A stretch of 64,000 nucleotides of DNA from an uncultured Flavobacteriaceae bacterium. GTDB lineage: Bacteria; Bacteroidota; Bacteroidia; Flavobacteriales; Flavobacteriaceae. The notes beneath the pieces are model-generated. The model did no database searches. It saw only the letters and a program-made list of their open reading frames with translations, and was not told the origin of the DNA. Shown one piece after another: positions 1-9,353 of the stretch. A program made the position numbers and the translations under genes. The number at the start of each line of letters is the position of its first letter. Within the stretch, counting starts at the first letter, position 1. The stretch covers positions 1 through 64,000 of the forward strand of contig CAJXEB010000002.1 of NCBI GenBank assembly GCA_913052585.1. Reading direction: 5' to 3'.

Positions 1-2
1 TT

Positions 3-356
3 AGAGCCCGAAAAAGAACTAAAGAGGATGGAACATTAGTTTATGAAATTTGGGGACCATTATTTTTTGGGTCATCACAATCTTTTAATACAAAATTTGA
101 TTTTAAAAACGATCCTGAATTTATTGAAATCGATTTTATAGAATCGAAAGTAGGTGATCATTCTGGGATAGAGTCCCTACAAAATGTGACAAATAAATAC
201 TTAGCGCTAGGAAAGAATGTTAAGCTTACACATTTAAGTCCCGAATGTAAAATGATATTATTAAAAGCAAATCCTAAGTTTGATGAAATCATTGAGTCAT
301 CTATTGAGGATCCACGTTATCATGTTGTAACCGATTTATTGGATAGTGACGTCTAG
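3..356 (+). CDS. SulP-family anion transporter, C-terminal STAS domain (5' truncated by window)
   Basis: The window opens inside a reading frame that is open from base 3 to a TAG at 354-356 and encodes about 117 residues. The residues fit the cytoplasmic STAS domain that ends SulP sulfate/bicarbonate transporters: a strand motif (TLVYEIWGPLFFGSS), then IEIDFIESKVGDHSGIESL, which matches the alpha/beta STAS fold and its conserved D-S/G loop. The membrane part lies upstream of the window. It sits 28 bp before a TauE/SafE permease, which is compatible with a sulfur-oxyanion transport pair, but this link is inference. Confidence 0.8.
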   Translation, partial: RARKRTKEDGTLVYEIWGPLFFGSSQSFNTKFDFKNDPEFIEIDFIESKVGDHSGIESLQNVTNKYLALGKNVKLTHLSPECKMILLKANPKFDEIIESSIEDPRYHVVTDLLDSDV

Positions 357-384
357 AAAGGTATCTTTAAGGTCAATTTAATAA

Positions 385-1149
385 ATGACTGAAATAGTAT
401 CTAACATAGATTTTTTATTAATCCTAGTTTTATTTATAGCTGGAGTAATAACCTTTTCAATATCCACTATTAGTGGCGGTGGTGGTGCATTAATGCTGAT
501 TCCATTATTAAATTTTATTGTTGGAACTACTAAAACTGCGCCTATAATAAATCTTGGAGCATTTATAAGCAGGCCTTCAAGAATCATACTATTTTGGAAA
601 AATATAGTTTGGAAAATATTTTGGTATTATGTCCCTTCCGCTATATTAGGAGCTTTTTTAGCTGCTTGGTTTTTTTCTGAAATAAAAATTAATTGGCTTC
701 AAATAATCGTATCCTTATTTTTAATAAGCACCTTCTTTCAATATCGATTTGGAAAAAAAGAACAATCTTTTAAAGTACAGCTTTGGTATTTTATTCCTTT
801 AGGTTTTTTAGTATCCATTATAGGCACTTTCACTGGAGGCATGGGACCAATTCTCAATCCCTTTTATTTAAATTCTGGAATCACAAAAGAAGCATTAGTG
901 GGCACAAAGGCTGCTAATTCCTTCTTTCTTGGTATTGCACAAGTTAGTAGTTATACTTTTTTTGGATTGCTCACCACCGAACTTTGGATATATGGAATTT
1001 CCTTAGGAATTGGAGCTACTTTCGGAAACCTAATAGGAAAACGATTATTAGCGAAAATGAGTAGTTTATTATTCAGGAAACTAGTTATTATCATTATGGT
1101 GATCAGTGGGGTTTTATTACTTATTAAATCAATTTCTAGCTTAAATTAA
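385..1149 (+). CDS. TauE/SafE (DUF81) family permease
   Basis: An integral inner-membrane protein of 254 residues with about eight hydrophobic segments and the family's two-fold pseudo-repeat. The glycine-rich stretch SGGGGALMLIP near residue 31 and the matching GTFTGGMGPILNP near residue 151 are the signature of the two TauE/SafE halves. Members export or import sulfite, sulfoacetate or other organosulfur anions; the substrate here cannot be told from sequence. It follows a SulP-type gene on the same strand. The start at 385 is the first ATG after that gene's stop. Confidence 0.85.
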   Translation: MTEIVSNIDFLLILVLFIAGVITFSISTISGGGGALMLIPLLNFIVGTTKTAPIINLGAFISRPSRIILFWKNIVWKIFWYYVPSAILGAFLAAWFFSEIKINWLQIIVSLFLISTFFQYRFGKKEQSFKVQLWYFIPLGFLVSIIGTFTGGMGPILNPFYLNSGITKEALVGTKAANSFFLGIAQVSSYTFFGLLTTELWIYGISLGIGATFGNLIGKRLLAKMSSLLFRKLVIIIMVISGVLLLIKSISSLN

Positions 1150-1235
1150 CATTTCATTTGTTAAAGTTCCTAAAGTATCAATTATTTATAGATTCATTTT
1201 TTATCTTTAGAAGCTTTTAAAAAACCAACCAAATA

Positions 1236-4200
1236 ATGAATAAAATAGTATCTATGGTATTGTTTCTTATAACAATATCACTTTCCGCCCAAGATTTTTC
1301 AGTAGATATTTTAAAAGATATGAAGCCTCGTAACATTGGTCCTGGCGGAATGTCTGGTCGCGTTACTGCAATCGATGTAGTAACAACAAATCCTGAGGTT
1401 ATGTACGTAGGAACAGCTTCAGGTGGTTTATGGAAATCTGAAAGTGGAGGTGTTAAATGGAAACCAGTATTTGAAAAAGAAGCAACAGCATCAATTGGAG
1501 CTGTTGCTATTCAGCAATCCAATCCTTCAGTAATCTGGGTAGGAACAGGAGAAGGAAACCCAAGAAATAGCCTTAATGGAGGGTATGGGGTTTATCGTTC
1601 TCTTGATGGAGGAAAAAACTGGGATTTAATGGGGCTTGAAAAAACCAGGCATATCCACCGCATCATTATTGATCCAACCAATCCAAATATCATATATGTT
1701 GGAGCTATAGGTTCTCCTTGGGGAGAACACGAAGAGCGAGGTGTATATAAAACTATAGATGGAGGTAAAACTTGGGCTAAAATATTATATGCAAATATTA
1801 AGACTGGTGTTGGTGATATGGTAATGGATCCTACCAATCCAAATAAATTAATAGTTGCACTTTGGGAACATAAAAGAGATCCTTGGTTTTTTAATTCCGG
1901 TGGTGAAGGATCTGGAATTTTCATAACCCATAATGGAGGTGAAACTTGGGAAGAACGTACCGATAAAGATGGTTTACCAAAAGGAAATTTAGGCAGAATT
2001 GGTTTAGCTATTGCAAATAACAAACCTAATATTGTCTATGCTTTAATTGAAGCCAAAAAAAACGCATTATATAAAAGTACTGATGGTGGTTTTACTTTCA
2101 AAAAAATAAATGATAAAGATGATATTGGTAATAGACCTTTTTATTATAGTGATATTTTTGTTGATCCTCAAAATGAAAACAGGGTCTATTCTGTCTTTAC
2201 CTATATAAATGTTTCAGAAGATGGTGGAAAAAACTTTAATCAATTAATGCCAGCATATGGTGTAGATAATGGAGTACATCCAGATCATCATGCTTGGTGG
2301 ATACATCCTACCAATGGAAATTTTATGATTGATGGAAATGATGGTGGAATGAATATTACACATGATGGAGGAAAAACTTGGCGATTTATTGGAAATTTAC
2401 CCGTAGCTCAATTTTATCATATTGCAGTTGATAATGAGTATCCATATAATGTTTATGGAGGAATGCAAGATAACGGAAGCTGGAGAGGCCCAGCTTATGT
2501 TTGGCGTTCACAAGGTATTAGAAATGATTATTGGCAAGAAATTTCTTTTGGTGATGGTTTTGATGTAGTACCAGATCGTGATGATAGTCGTTATGGATGG
2601 AGTATGAGCCAGCAAGGATATGTAAGTCGTTACGATTGGCAAACAGGAAATAATTATGGGGTTCGCCCAACTCATCCTAATCCAGATGTAAAGCTTCGTT
2701 TTAATTGGAATTCTGCCATTAATATAGATCCATTCAATAATAGCACCATTTATTTTGGCAGTCAGTTTGTACACAAATCAACCGATAAAGGACTTACTTG
2801 GGAACTGATTTCAGAGGATTTAACAACCAATGATCCTGAAAAACAAAAACAAGATGAAAGTGGTGGAATATCTATGGATGCTACTGGTGCAGAAAATCAT
2901 ACCACGATACTTGTTATTGAGCCCTCTCCTATTGAACAGCATATGCTTTGGGTTGGTACCGATGACGGAAAAATACATTATACACAAAATAGTGGTCAAT
3001 CCTGGACCGAAGTAACTAAAAACATTCCTAGTTTACCTACCGGGAGTTGGATTGTACAAATTAAAGCTTCTAATAAAAATAAAGGAGAAGCATTATTAGT
3101 TGCAAATGATTATCGAAGATTTAATTACACTCCTTACGTTTACAGAACTACCAACTATGGGAAATCTTGGCAACGTATTGTAGACAAAGAAGATGTATTA
3201 AGTTATGCACTTTGTATTATTGAAGATCCTATTGAGAAAAATTTATTGTTTCTTGGTACAGATGATGGATTATATGTGTCTATTGATGCTGGAAACAAAT
3301 GGGAAAAATGGAATGATAGTTTCCCAACAGTTCCCGTAAAAGATTTAGTAATTCAAGAACGTGAAGACGATTTAGTAATTGGAACTTTTGGTCGTGCTGC
3401 TTGGGTTTTAGATGACATTAATCCTTTAAGAACAATTGCTAAAGATAAAAACATATTAAGTTCTGAAGTATTACTGTTTGAGGCTCCAACTGCTTATCAT
3501 GCTGCTTATCAACAACCAACCGGTAGTCGTTTTGGAGCAGATGCCATATTTAATGGTGAGAATAAAGAATATGGAGCACGAATTATGTATTATTTTAAGA
3601 AAGATGAATCTTTAGAAGAAAAAGATCTTGAGGATGAATCAGAAAAAGACAAAGATGATGAGGATAGTGAATCAGAAAAAGATACAGAAGGAAAACACAA
3701 AGATTCTATTTATTTAAAAATTTACGATGGTGAACGTTTAATAAGAAGCTTAAAGAAAAAAACACCAGACAGTAGTGGTATATATAGTTGGAAATGGTAT
3801 ATGAACGAAGCTGGAGGTGATCGTCCATCAAGAAAAATTAAAAAACGTAAAAATGAGCCAAGTGGTGCTTCCGTAAAACCAGGTACTTATAATCTTGAAA
3901 TAAATCATTTAGATCATAATTCATCAAATACTATTGAAGTTGAAAGTGATCCTAGATTAACTCTTTCTGAAAAAGCCATTAATGAAACGTATCAAGCTGA
4001 TAAAGAGATTGGAAAATTAACTCAAACTGCTGCAGATGCTGTTAAACAATTAGTTGAAAGTAAAGAAGTTGCCGATTCTTTTAAAAATGAATTATCCGAA
4101 GATGATAAAGAAAAGTATAAGGATCTAATTAAATTAAGTAAAGAAGTTAGTAAAAAAACTGACTCATTAATTGGCTTATTTATAGGTAAAGAAGACAAAC

Positions 4201-4460
4201 GTCAAGGTATTACTAGTAGTCCAGATGTTTCTATAATGCAAAGAATTGGTACTGCAAATTGGTATTCAACAAGCAGACCAAACGGATTAACAAAAACAGA
4301 ATATACCTTAATAAATCAAGCAAAAAATAGATTAGAAGAAGTTTTAGTAGAAACTAATTTATTTTTCAAAACAGATTGGGAAAATTATAAAATGGAAATG
4401 AACCAATTAAATCTATCACCCTTTAAAAAGACTCAATACTATTTCGTAAAAGAAAATTAA
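1236..4460 (+). CDS. Secreted VPS10/BNR-type beta-propeller protein
   Basis: A 1074-residue exported protein with an N-terminal signal peptide (SMVLFLITISLSAQ). Residues about 40-720 hold many sialidase/BNR-like blades with Asp-box motifs such as SLDGGKNWD, TIDGGKTWA and THNGGETWE, the arrangement annotated as VPS10-domain or WD40/YVTN/BNR-like protein in Bacteroidota. A strongly acidic, lysine-mixed low-complexity insert lies near residues 790-820, followed by an Ig-like region and a charged helical tail. Asp-box propellers are binding scaffolds and no catalytic residues of a true sialidase can be identified, so the role is unknown. It has no obvious type IX sorting tail. SodC follows 30 bp downstream. 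Confidence 0.85.
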   Translation: MNKIVSMVLFLITISLSAQDFSVDILKDMKPRNIGPGGMSGRVTAIDVVTTNPEVMYVGTASGGLWKSESGGVKWKPVFEKEATASIGAVAIQQSNPSVIWVGTGEGNPRNSLNGGYGVYRSLDGGKNWDLMGLEKTRHIHRIIIDPTNPNIIYVGAIGSPWGEHEERGVYKTIDGGKTWAKILYANIKTGVGDMVMDPTNPNKLIVALWEHKRDPWFFNSGGEGSGIFITHNGGETWEERTDKDGLPKGNLGRIGLAIANNKPNIVYALIEAKKNALYKSTDGGFTFKKINDKDDIGNRPFYYSDIFVDPQNENRVYSVFTYINVSEDGGKNFNQLMPAYGVDNGVHPDHHAWWIHPTNGNFMIDGNDGGMNITHDGGKTWRFIGNLPVAQFYHIAVDNEYPYNVYGGMQDNGSWRGPAYVWRSQGIRNDYWQEISFGDGFDVVPDRDDSRYGWSMSQQGYVSRYDWQTGNNYGVRPTHPNPDVKLRFNWNSAINIDPFNNSTIYFGSQFVHKSTDKGLTWELISEDLTTNDPEKQKQDESGGISMDATGAENHTTILVIEPSPIEQHMLWVGTDDGKIHYTQNSGQSWTEVTKNIPSLPTGSWIVQIKASNKNKGEALLVANDYRRFNYTPYVYRTTNYGKSWQRIVDKEDVLSYALCIIEDPIEKNLLFLGTDDGLYVSIDAGNKWEKWNDSFPTVPVKDLVIQEREDDLVIGTFGRAAWVLDDINPLRTIAKDKNILSSEVLLFEAPTAYHAAYQQPTGSRFGADAIFNGENKEYGARIMYYFKKDESLEEKDLEDESEKDKDDEDSESEKDTEGKHKDSIYLKIYDGERLIRSLKKKTPDSSGIYSWKWYMNEAGGDRPSRKIKKRKNEPSGASVKPGTYNLEINHLDHNSSNTIEVESDPRLTLSEKAINETYQADKEIGKLTQTAADAVKQLVESKEVADSFKNELSEDDKEKYKDLIKLSKEVSKKTDSLIGLFIGKEDKRQGITSSPDVSIMQRIGTANWYSTSRPNGLTKTEYTLINQAKNRLEEVLVETNLFFKTDWENYKMEMNQLNLSPFKKTQYYFVKEN

Positions 4461-4490
4461 TTACCTTTAAGCCAAAATAAAAATATAATT

Positions 4491-5075
4491 ATGAAAAAAA
4501 TAATATTACCATTATTAGCATTAATCTCAATAACATTTATTTCTTGCAAAGAAGAAAATAAAAATCCACAAATAGCGGTTGAAAAAATAGAAGAAGTAAG
4601 GTCTTCTATCGTTTCTTCTGAAAGAATACAAATTAAAGTGCAATTAGAATCAAAAAGTGGAAGTGAAGCTGTTGGGGAACTATTTTTAACAGAAGTGAAA
4701 GGAGTGGTTAGTTTAACAGCTAAAATTAAAGGGTTAACACCAGGTTTACACGCCATACACATTCATGAAAAAGCAGATTGTTCGTCTATAGATGGAAAGT
4801 CTTCTGGAGGCCACTGGAACCCAACATTTAAAAGCCATGGTAAATGGGGAGATGAAGGCGGATACCACAAAGGAGATATTGGTAATTTTGATGTTAGTGA
4901 AAATGGTTATGGAAAAATAGAAATGGAAACTAATGAATGGTGTATTGGCTGTGAAGATGACACCAAAAACATTGTAGGTAAAGCAATTATTGTACATATG
5001 GGAACTGATGATTTCACTTCTCAACCTTCAGGTGCTGCAGGAGCAAGAGTTATTTGTGGTGGGATTATACGTTAA
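4491..5075 (+). CDS. sodC: Cu/Zn superoxide dismutase, lipoprotein
   Basis: Periplasmic or outer-membrane superoxide dismutase converting superoxide to hydrogen peroxide and oxygen. The N-terminus is a lipoprotein signal ending ITFISC. Metal ligands are visible in order: the H-x-H pair in HAIHIHE, the bridging region GGHWNP, the HG....HKGDIGNFDV zinc loop, and the last copper histidine in IIVHMG. The disulfide cysteines lie in KADCSS and RVICGG, and the electrostatic/Arg loop in GAAGARV. Length (194) is normal for a bacterial SodC with leader. A strong hairpin terminator follows the stop directly. Confidence 0.93.
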   Translation: MKKIILPLLALISITFISCKEENKNPQIAVEKIEEVRSSIVSSERIQIKVQLESKSGSEAVGELFLTEVKGVVSLTAKIKGLTPGLHAIHIHEKADCSSIDGKSSGGHWNPTFKSHGKWGDEGGYHKGDIGNFDVSENGYGKIEMETNEWCIGCEDDTKNIVGKAIIVHMGTDDFTSQPSGAAGARVICGGIIR

Positions 5076-5084
5076 AAAATAAAT

Positions 5085-5118
5085 AAAAAAACCGCACTAA
5101 ATTTAGTGCGGTTTTTTT
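5085..5118. terminator. Bidirectional intrinsic terminator between sodC and the DUF4331 pair
   Basis: A perfect 20-bp palindrome (CCGCACTAAATTTAGTGCGG, 5092-5111) has an A-run on its left and seven T on its right. It ends sodC on the plus strand and can end the convergent DUF4331 operon on the minus strand. Confidence 0.9.
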
Positions 5119-5181
5119 ATTTCCAAATTTGAATACAAAACAGTTATATCCTGAATCTTATAATATTTTTTTTAAAAATTA

Positions 5182-5907
5182 TTATTCAATAAGTAAAGGG
5201 GTTTCTAAATAAGGAAACGACAATGTAAAGTCTCTATCACCAGGACCAACAGCATCTGTTGTTAGTTGTGGTGTGTCATTATTACCATCAAAACGAATAC
5301 CATCACCTCCACCGAACATTAGAGTAAGAGTTTGATCCATTACATCGTCAGATAAATACCTTCCTGTAAATACTAAATTGTTATTTGTATCATAATAGGT
5401 TGTTGGCCCATTAGGTGCTACTTGCAAGGCGTCAAAATTAGACATTATAGTCGTAAATGTCGCGGCATCCCAATTAAGTATATTGGTTTCGTAGTTTAAT
5501 TCATCTATTGGAATATCTAAAGATGTAGCATAAACATTATGATAGCTTTCTAATACTTCTTGAAAATCTTCTTGGAATATAGTTCGATTAGATACAATCG
5601 AATTATTAAAATTATTTTTTGAAAGGTCAGTAATTCCAAATATGATATTTACACCTGGTCTACCTGCAATGTCTTCTTGGATAAAATTTCCATCAAAATT
5701 TAATCCTCCATCTACACAAGGTGTACATGTAGATCCTCCACAATCAATTCCCGTTTCATCCCCATTTTGCATTCCATCATCACAAGATATTTGATCAATT
5801 ACATTACCATTATCATCATCATCTTTACATTGAACAAATATTAATGCAGTAAACATTAAAATAACGAATACGCTTAATTTATAAGATTTCATATTATAAC
5901 TTTTCAT
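5182..5907 (-). CDS. DUF4331 family lipoprotein (C-terminal-half type)
   Basis: A 241-residue lipoprotein: a hydrophobic leader ends in FVQC, followed by acidic DDDDN and a cysteine-rich linker of the kind seen in Bacteroidota surface lipoproteins. The rest matches the C-terminal half of DUF4331 proteins: GRPGVNIIF corresponds to the 'GRP.VN' block, followed by GRYLSDDVMDQTL and a final proline/FPYL tail. It starts 3 bp after the stop of the gene encoding the N-terminal-half type, so the two are co-transcribed. Two nearby in-frame ATGs (MKSYN, MKSYK) are a small tandem duplication; either could be the start. Function of the family is unknown. Confidence 0.8.
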   Translation of the reverse strand: MKSYNMKSYKLSVFVILMFTALIFVQCKDDDDNGNVIDQISCDDGMQNGDETGIDCGGSTCTPCVDGGLNFDGNFIQEDIAGRPGVNIIFGITDLSKNNFNNSIVSNRTIFQEDFQEVLESYHNVYATSLDIPIDELNYETNILNWDAATFTTIMSNFDALQVAPNGPTTYYDTNNNLVFTGRYLSDDVMDQTLTLMFGGGDGIRFDGNNDTPQLTTDAVGPGDRDFTLSFPYLETPLLIE

Positions 5908-5910
5908 TTC

Positions 5911-6624
5911 TTATTCTTTTCTTTTTGTAGAAACCCATACATTATATGCAGGAGGTAATCCATTAATATTTCCTTGAGATTCTAAAATGTGTGTTGGAGC
6001 ATTTCCTAATAATGAGTTTGGTACCTCAACAACTATTGCCAATGTGTTTAATTCTAAAAAAAAATCACTCGATTCTTCTGGAGGGTAGAAACCTTGTGGA
6101 GCAACATCTCCATTCGCTACATCAATAAATCGATTAACATCAAAATAAGAAGGATCTCTTCTAGGTCCAGCGAAAAAACTCATACCATCTTCGTTGGTAA
6201 TAAAAGTTTCTTCAATTGTAGAAATCTGCACTATATGACTAGCTTCTGATGTTAAAATATCGCTTTCTAGTCCAGTTTGATTTGGTATTGCAGGTCCAAA
6301 AAAGTAAATACTATCGCCTCTTTTTATAGCTTGTATCACTAAATTTTCTTCAAAATCTCCGGTATTATCTATATTAAACTCTATTAATACATCTTCGTCA
6401 AAACTAGCATTTTCAGTTACATCACCGGGAGCTAATATTCCTTGAACAGTAACTACAAAAACAGTATTGTCTGGATTATCACCTTCAAAAGCATAAAAAT
6501 CAGCTATATCCGAACTCGTACCTGCTACATTTGTTGCGTCGATATGATCCAAGGACATAAAAATAAATGATAGTAGTAGTAAACTAAATGCACCAATTAC
6601 TGTAAATAATTTTGTTTTTTTCAT
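5911..6624 (-). CDS. DUF4331 family exported protein (N-terminal-half type)
   Basis: A 237-residue protein with a Sec-type leader (SLLLLSFIFMSL) followed by DHIDATNV and DIADFYAFEGD, the counterpart of the DNTDxYAF motif that opens full-length DUF4331 proteins. The remainder has the predicted beta-rich pattern of that domain's first half. It is the first gene of a two-gene minus-strand operon with the DUF4331 lipoprotein. Together they add up to the length of a single DUF4331 protein of other phyla, which suggests a split or a heterodimer. The divergent promoter region lies at 6625-6731. Confidence 0.8.
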   Translation of the reverse strand: MKKTKLFTVIGAFSLLLLSFIFMSLDHIDATNVAGTSSDIADFYAFEGDNPDNTVFVVTVQGILAPGDVTENASFDEDVLIEFNIDNTGDFEENLVIQAIKRGDSIYFFGPAIPNQTGLESDILTSEASHIVQISTIEETFITNEDGMSFFAGPRRDPSYFDVNRFIDVANGDVAPQGFYPPEESSDFFLELNTLAIVVEVPNSLLGNAPTHILESQGNINGLPPAYNVWVSTKRKE

Positions 6625-6731
6625 AGTTCCGTAATAATTATTTAAATTTACCCCAATAAAGTTTTCTAATTTCTATATACTTTTATTGAAATGCAAAAAA
6701 CTAAAAGTCAAAAATAATAAAATTCGTTTAT

Positions 6732-7943
6732 ATGAACCCCTCTGCATCAGGTTGGATTCCAAAATATTTGACCATTGTTGATAAACAACATATTACAGAA
6801 AATATAAACGATATCTTTTTTTATTATAAAAAGTTAAAAACAACTGGATTTTTATATGGAACTTCAACCGAAGCTCTAACAAATAAGCCTTTAAGTAAAC
6901 TTAAAATAACAAGGGATGAATATACTAAAATCAATCTTTTCCAAAGCTTACTTTTTATATTTTTTACAAATAAACCCAATGCAGAAATCAACGATGCAAT
7001 TACTAGTATTATTGCATTCTACAAAGAATTAGATAAAGGAAAAACTAGTTTTTTCTATAAGTTTTCTGTTTCAAAATCTCCTTCAGATAATTTAGAACAC
7101 ATTTTATCATCAAGATTGCAGGAAACTAACAGTCTTTTTAATAAAAATTCTAATAATATTTTCACCTATACACTACTATTTTTAGACATCCTCACGTATC
7201 GTACGTTTTTGAATTCTAAAAATGACTGTAAAAAATATATGCGGAAATTAGAAAGTGATTTAATTAATTATTCATTTTTAGCTTTAGAATCCAAAAAAGA
7301 GAAAAATAAAATTGATTTACAAATCCTTGATCAGTTAGAGTCTTCAACTACTTATCTTAACCTTCAAAACCAGCAAAATCAATTTTTAAACTTACAAGAT
7401 CTTAATCCTTCAAGTTATAATGAGTTAGAGAGAAACTATATTTTAGATATTTGCTTTCTTGCCATATGGAACGATAAATTTTTAGATGCTTCTGAACATT
7501 CTTTTTTATTAGAACTAGTAAAAAGCCTTAAATTACCCAAAGAACGGATAGACGAAAATATAAGTATAATTAAAGAATTTTCTGAAAAACATTCCAAATT
7601 AATTAAATTATTTGAGTCCAATAATCCGTTAAATCAAATTTACAAACAATCTTCGGCTACTGTAAAATTATTAATTATTCGAAATAAAAATAGGTTAATT
7701 GAAGAGTTAGCAGAAAGTGGAGAGCTAGTAATATTGTTGGGACAATCAACAGTTAGAGAACTTTCTACCGATGAAAAAGATAAGGTTAAAGAGCAGTTAT
7801 TGGACATTTGTAAATCGGTCCCTTCGCTTACCATTTTTTTAATTCCAGGTGGTAGTTTATTATTACCCCTTCTTGTAAAATATATTCCTAGTTTGTTGCC
7901 TTCTGCTTTTAATGATAATAAAATTGATGCCAAAAACAAATAA
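6732..7943 (+). CDS. LETM1-related biofilm-associated protein
   Basis: A 403-residue protein with no signal peptide. The middle part (about residues 230-290, LDICFLAIWNDKFLDASE) looks like a TerB-type helical unit. The C-terminus (about 315-385) carries the LETM1-like segment: STDEKDKVKEQLLDICKSVP followed by a proline/glycine-bounded hydrophobic pair IFLIPGGSLLLPLLVKYIP. In mitochondria LETM1 couples ion exchange and ribosome binding; the bacterial relatives are only loosely linked to biofilm traits by annotation. Mostly helical, and likely cytoplasmic with a membrane-associated C-terminus. The name is recalled from family annotation rather than proven here. Confidence 0.7.
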   Translation: MNPSASGWIPKYLTIVDKQHITENINDIFFYYKKLKTTGFLYGTSTEALTNKPLSKLKITRDEYTKINLFQSLLFIFFTNKPNAEINDAITSIIAFYKELDKGKTSFFYKFSVSKSPSDNLEHILSSRLQETNSLFNKNSNNIFTYTLLFLDILTYRTFLNSKNDCKKYMRKLESDLINYSFLALESKKEKNKIDLQILDQLESSTTYLNLQNQQNQFLNLQDLNPSSYNELERNYILDICFLAIWNDKFLDASEHSFLLELVKSLKLPKERIDENISIIKEFSEKHSKLIKLFESNNPLNQIYKQSSATVKLLIIRNKNRLIEELAESGELVILLGQSTVRELSTDEKDKVKEQLLDICKSVPSLTIFLIPGGSLLLPLLVKYIPSLLPSAFNDNKIDAKNK

Positions 7944-7986
7944 TCGACTATTTCGTTTTAAACAATCTTTTTTACATAAAATGTTT

Positions 7987-7994
7987 TAATTTTG
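7987..7994 (+). promoter_or_regulatory. Putative -7 box (TAATTTTG) of the di-haem peroxidase gene
   Basis: TAATTTTG fits the Bacteroidota -7 consensus TAnnTTTG. A transcript from here would begin around 8000, on top of the first possible ATG (8001), which favours the second ATG at 8031 as the true start. No good -33 TTTG is present. Confidence 0.45.
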
Positions 7995-8030
7995 TAAATA
8001 ATGGCTATTAAAAATAATTCCATATATAAA

Positions 8031-9230
8031 ATGAAATTATTCAAACTATTTTCAGTATTTATTGTAACATTAACTTTAATTTCTTGCTCAAGTGATGGAA
8101 ATGGAAATGAAGGTTATAGTGATGTCTATAATTTACCTGTAATTCCTTATAATTATAGCAATCCAAATTTTCCTCATACTTTCACATCTTATGTGTATGG
8201 TTTTGATAATACTCCCTCAAACAACACTTTAACTGATAATATTGTAACTTTAGGTAGGGTTTTGTTTTATGACAAAAAAATGTCAATTAACAATACCGTA
8301 TCTTGTGCTAGTTGCCATAAACAAGAACTAGGTTTTTCGGATGATACACCCAAAAGTATAGGTTTTGATGGAGATCATACTTTCAGAAATTCTATGGGAT
8401 TTGCAAATGTTGGTTTTTATGGAGCTGAAAACTTCTTTTGGGATCATAGCGCTGCTACATTAGAAGAACAAGTACTAATACCCATTCAAGATGAAGTTGA
8501 AATGGGAATGACTTTACATGAATTAGTCGAAAAAATTGGAGCTTTAGAATACTATAGTCCATTATTTGAAAATGCCTTTGGAGATACACAAGTAACAAAT
8601 AATAGGATTTCTAAAGCATTATCACAATTTATAAGATCTATTTATTCGTACAATACTAAATACGATGAAGGGATCGAAATTACGAACGATATATTTGTAT
8701 ATTTTCCAAATTTTACCGCTGAAGAAAATTTAGGTAAAGATATTTTTAATGGCAAACTAACTCCTGAAGCAATTGGTACATGTATCACTTGTCACCTGCC
8801 AAATAACGTGCCTTTACATTTTGATCAGCCTATACCAGATAATGCAAATCAAGTAATATTTAGCGGAGCAGAAGAAGATAATGTTGGTTTGGATATCGAT
8901 ATAAATGTGGAAGATAATGGAGTTGGAGTCATTTTAGGTGTCACATCACTTTATGGCCATTTTAAAACACCTTCGCTAAGAAATATAGAGTTAACTGGAC
9001 CTTATATGCATGATGGTAGATTAGCTACTTTAGAAAAAGTTGTAGAACACTACAGTACTGGTGTTTTAGCGCATCCTTATCTTTCTGCACATATGAAAAA
9101 TGGTAATGGAGATCCTAGACATCTCGACTTAACTCCCGAAGAATCTGCAGCTCTTGTTGCATTTTTAAAGACACTAACTGATTATGATTTGATTAGTGAT
9201 GAGAAATTTTCAGATCCATTTATAGATTAA
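8031..9230 (+). CDS. Di-haem cytochrome c peroxidase family lipoprotein
   Basis: A periplasmic c-type cytochrome of the CCP/MauG family, which reduces hydrogen peroxide or oxidises a partner. Two CxxCH haem sites are seen, CASCH and CITCH, in the usual N- and C-terminal domains. The family block KTPSLRN...GPYMHDGR, with the C-terminal haem's methionine region, and the closing LVAFLKTLTD are conserved. A lipoprotein leader ends LISC. The ORF track begins at 8001 but I prefer ATG 8031 (MKLFKLFSV), because it gives a clean leader and leaves room for a 5' untranslated region after the -7 box. Confidence 0.9.
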   Translation: MKLFKLFSVFIVTLTLISCSSDGNGNEGYSDVYNLPVIPYNYSNPNFPHTFTSYVYGFDNTPSNNTLTDNIVTLGRVLFYDKKMSINNTVSCASCHKQELGFSDDTPKSIGFDGDHTFRNSMGFANVGFYGAENFFWDHSAATLEEQVLIPIQDEVEMGMTLHELVEKIGALEYYSPLFENAFGDTQVTNNRISKALSQFIRSIYSYNTKYDEGIEITNDIFVYFPNFTAEENLGKDIFNGKLTPEAIGTCITCHLPNNVPLHFDQPIPDNANQVIFSGAEEDNVGLDIDINVEDNGVGVILGVTSLYGHFKTPSLRNIELTGPYMHDGRLATLEKVVEHYSTGVLAHPYLSAHMKNGNGDPRHLDLTPEESAALVAFLKTLTDYDLISDEKFSDPFID

Positions 9231-9353
9231 GATTACATTTTTAATTTACCTCTTTTTGAAGAAAGCTCTGGTTTTATTATAATTAAAAAAACACGAAAAG
9301 AATATCCAGAACCAAAAGATGAATCGAAGGATCTAATCATTATTCCCAAAAAA

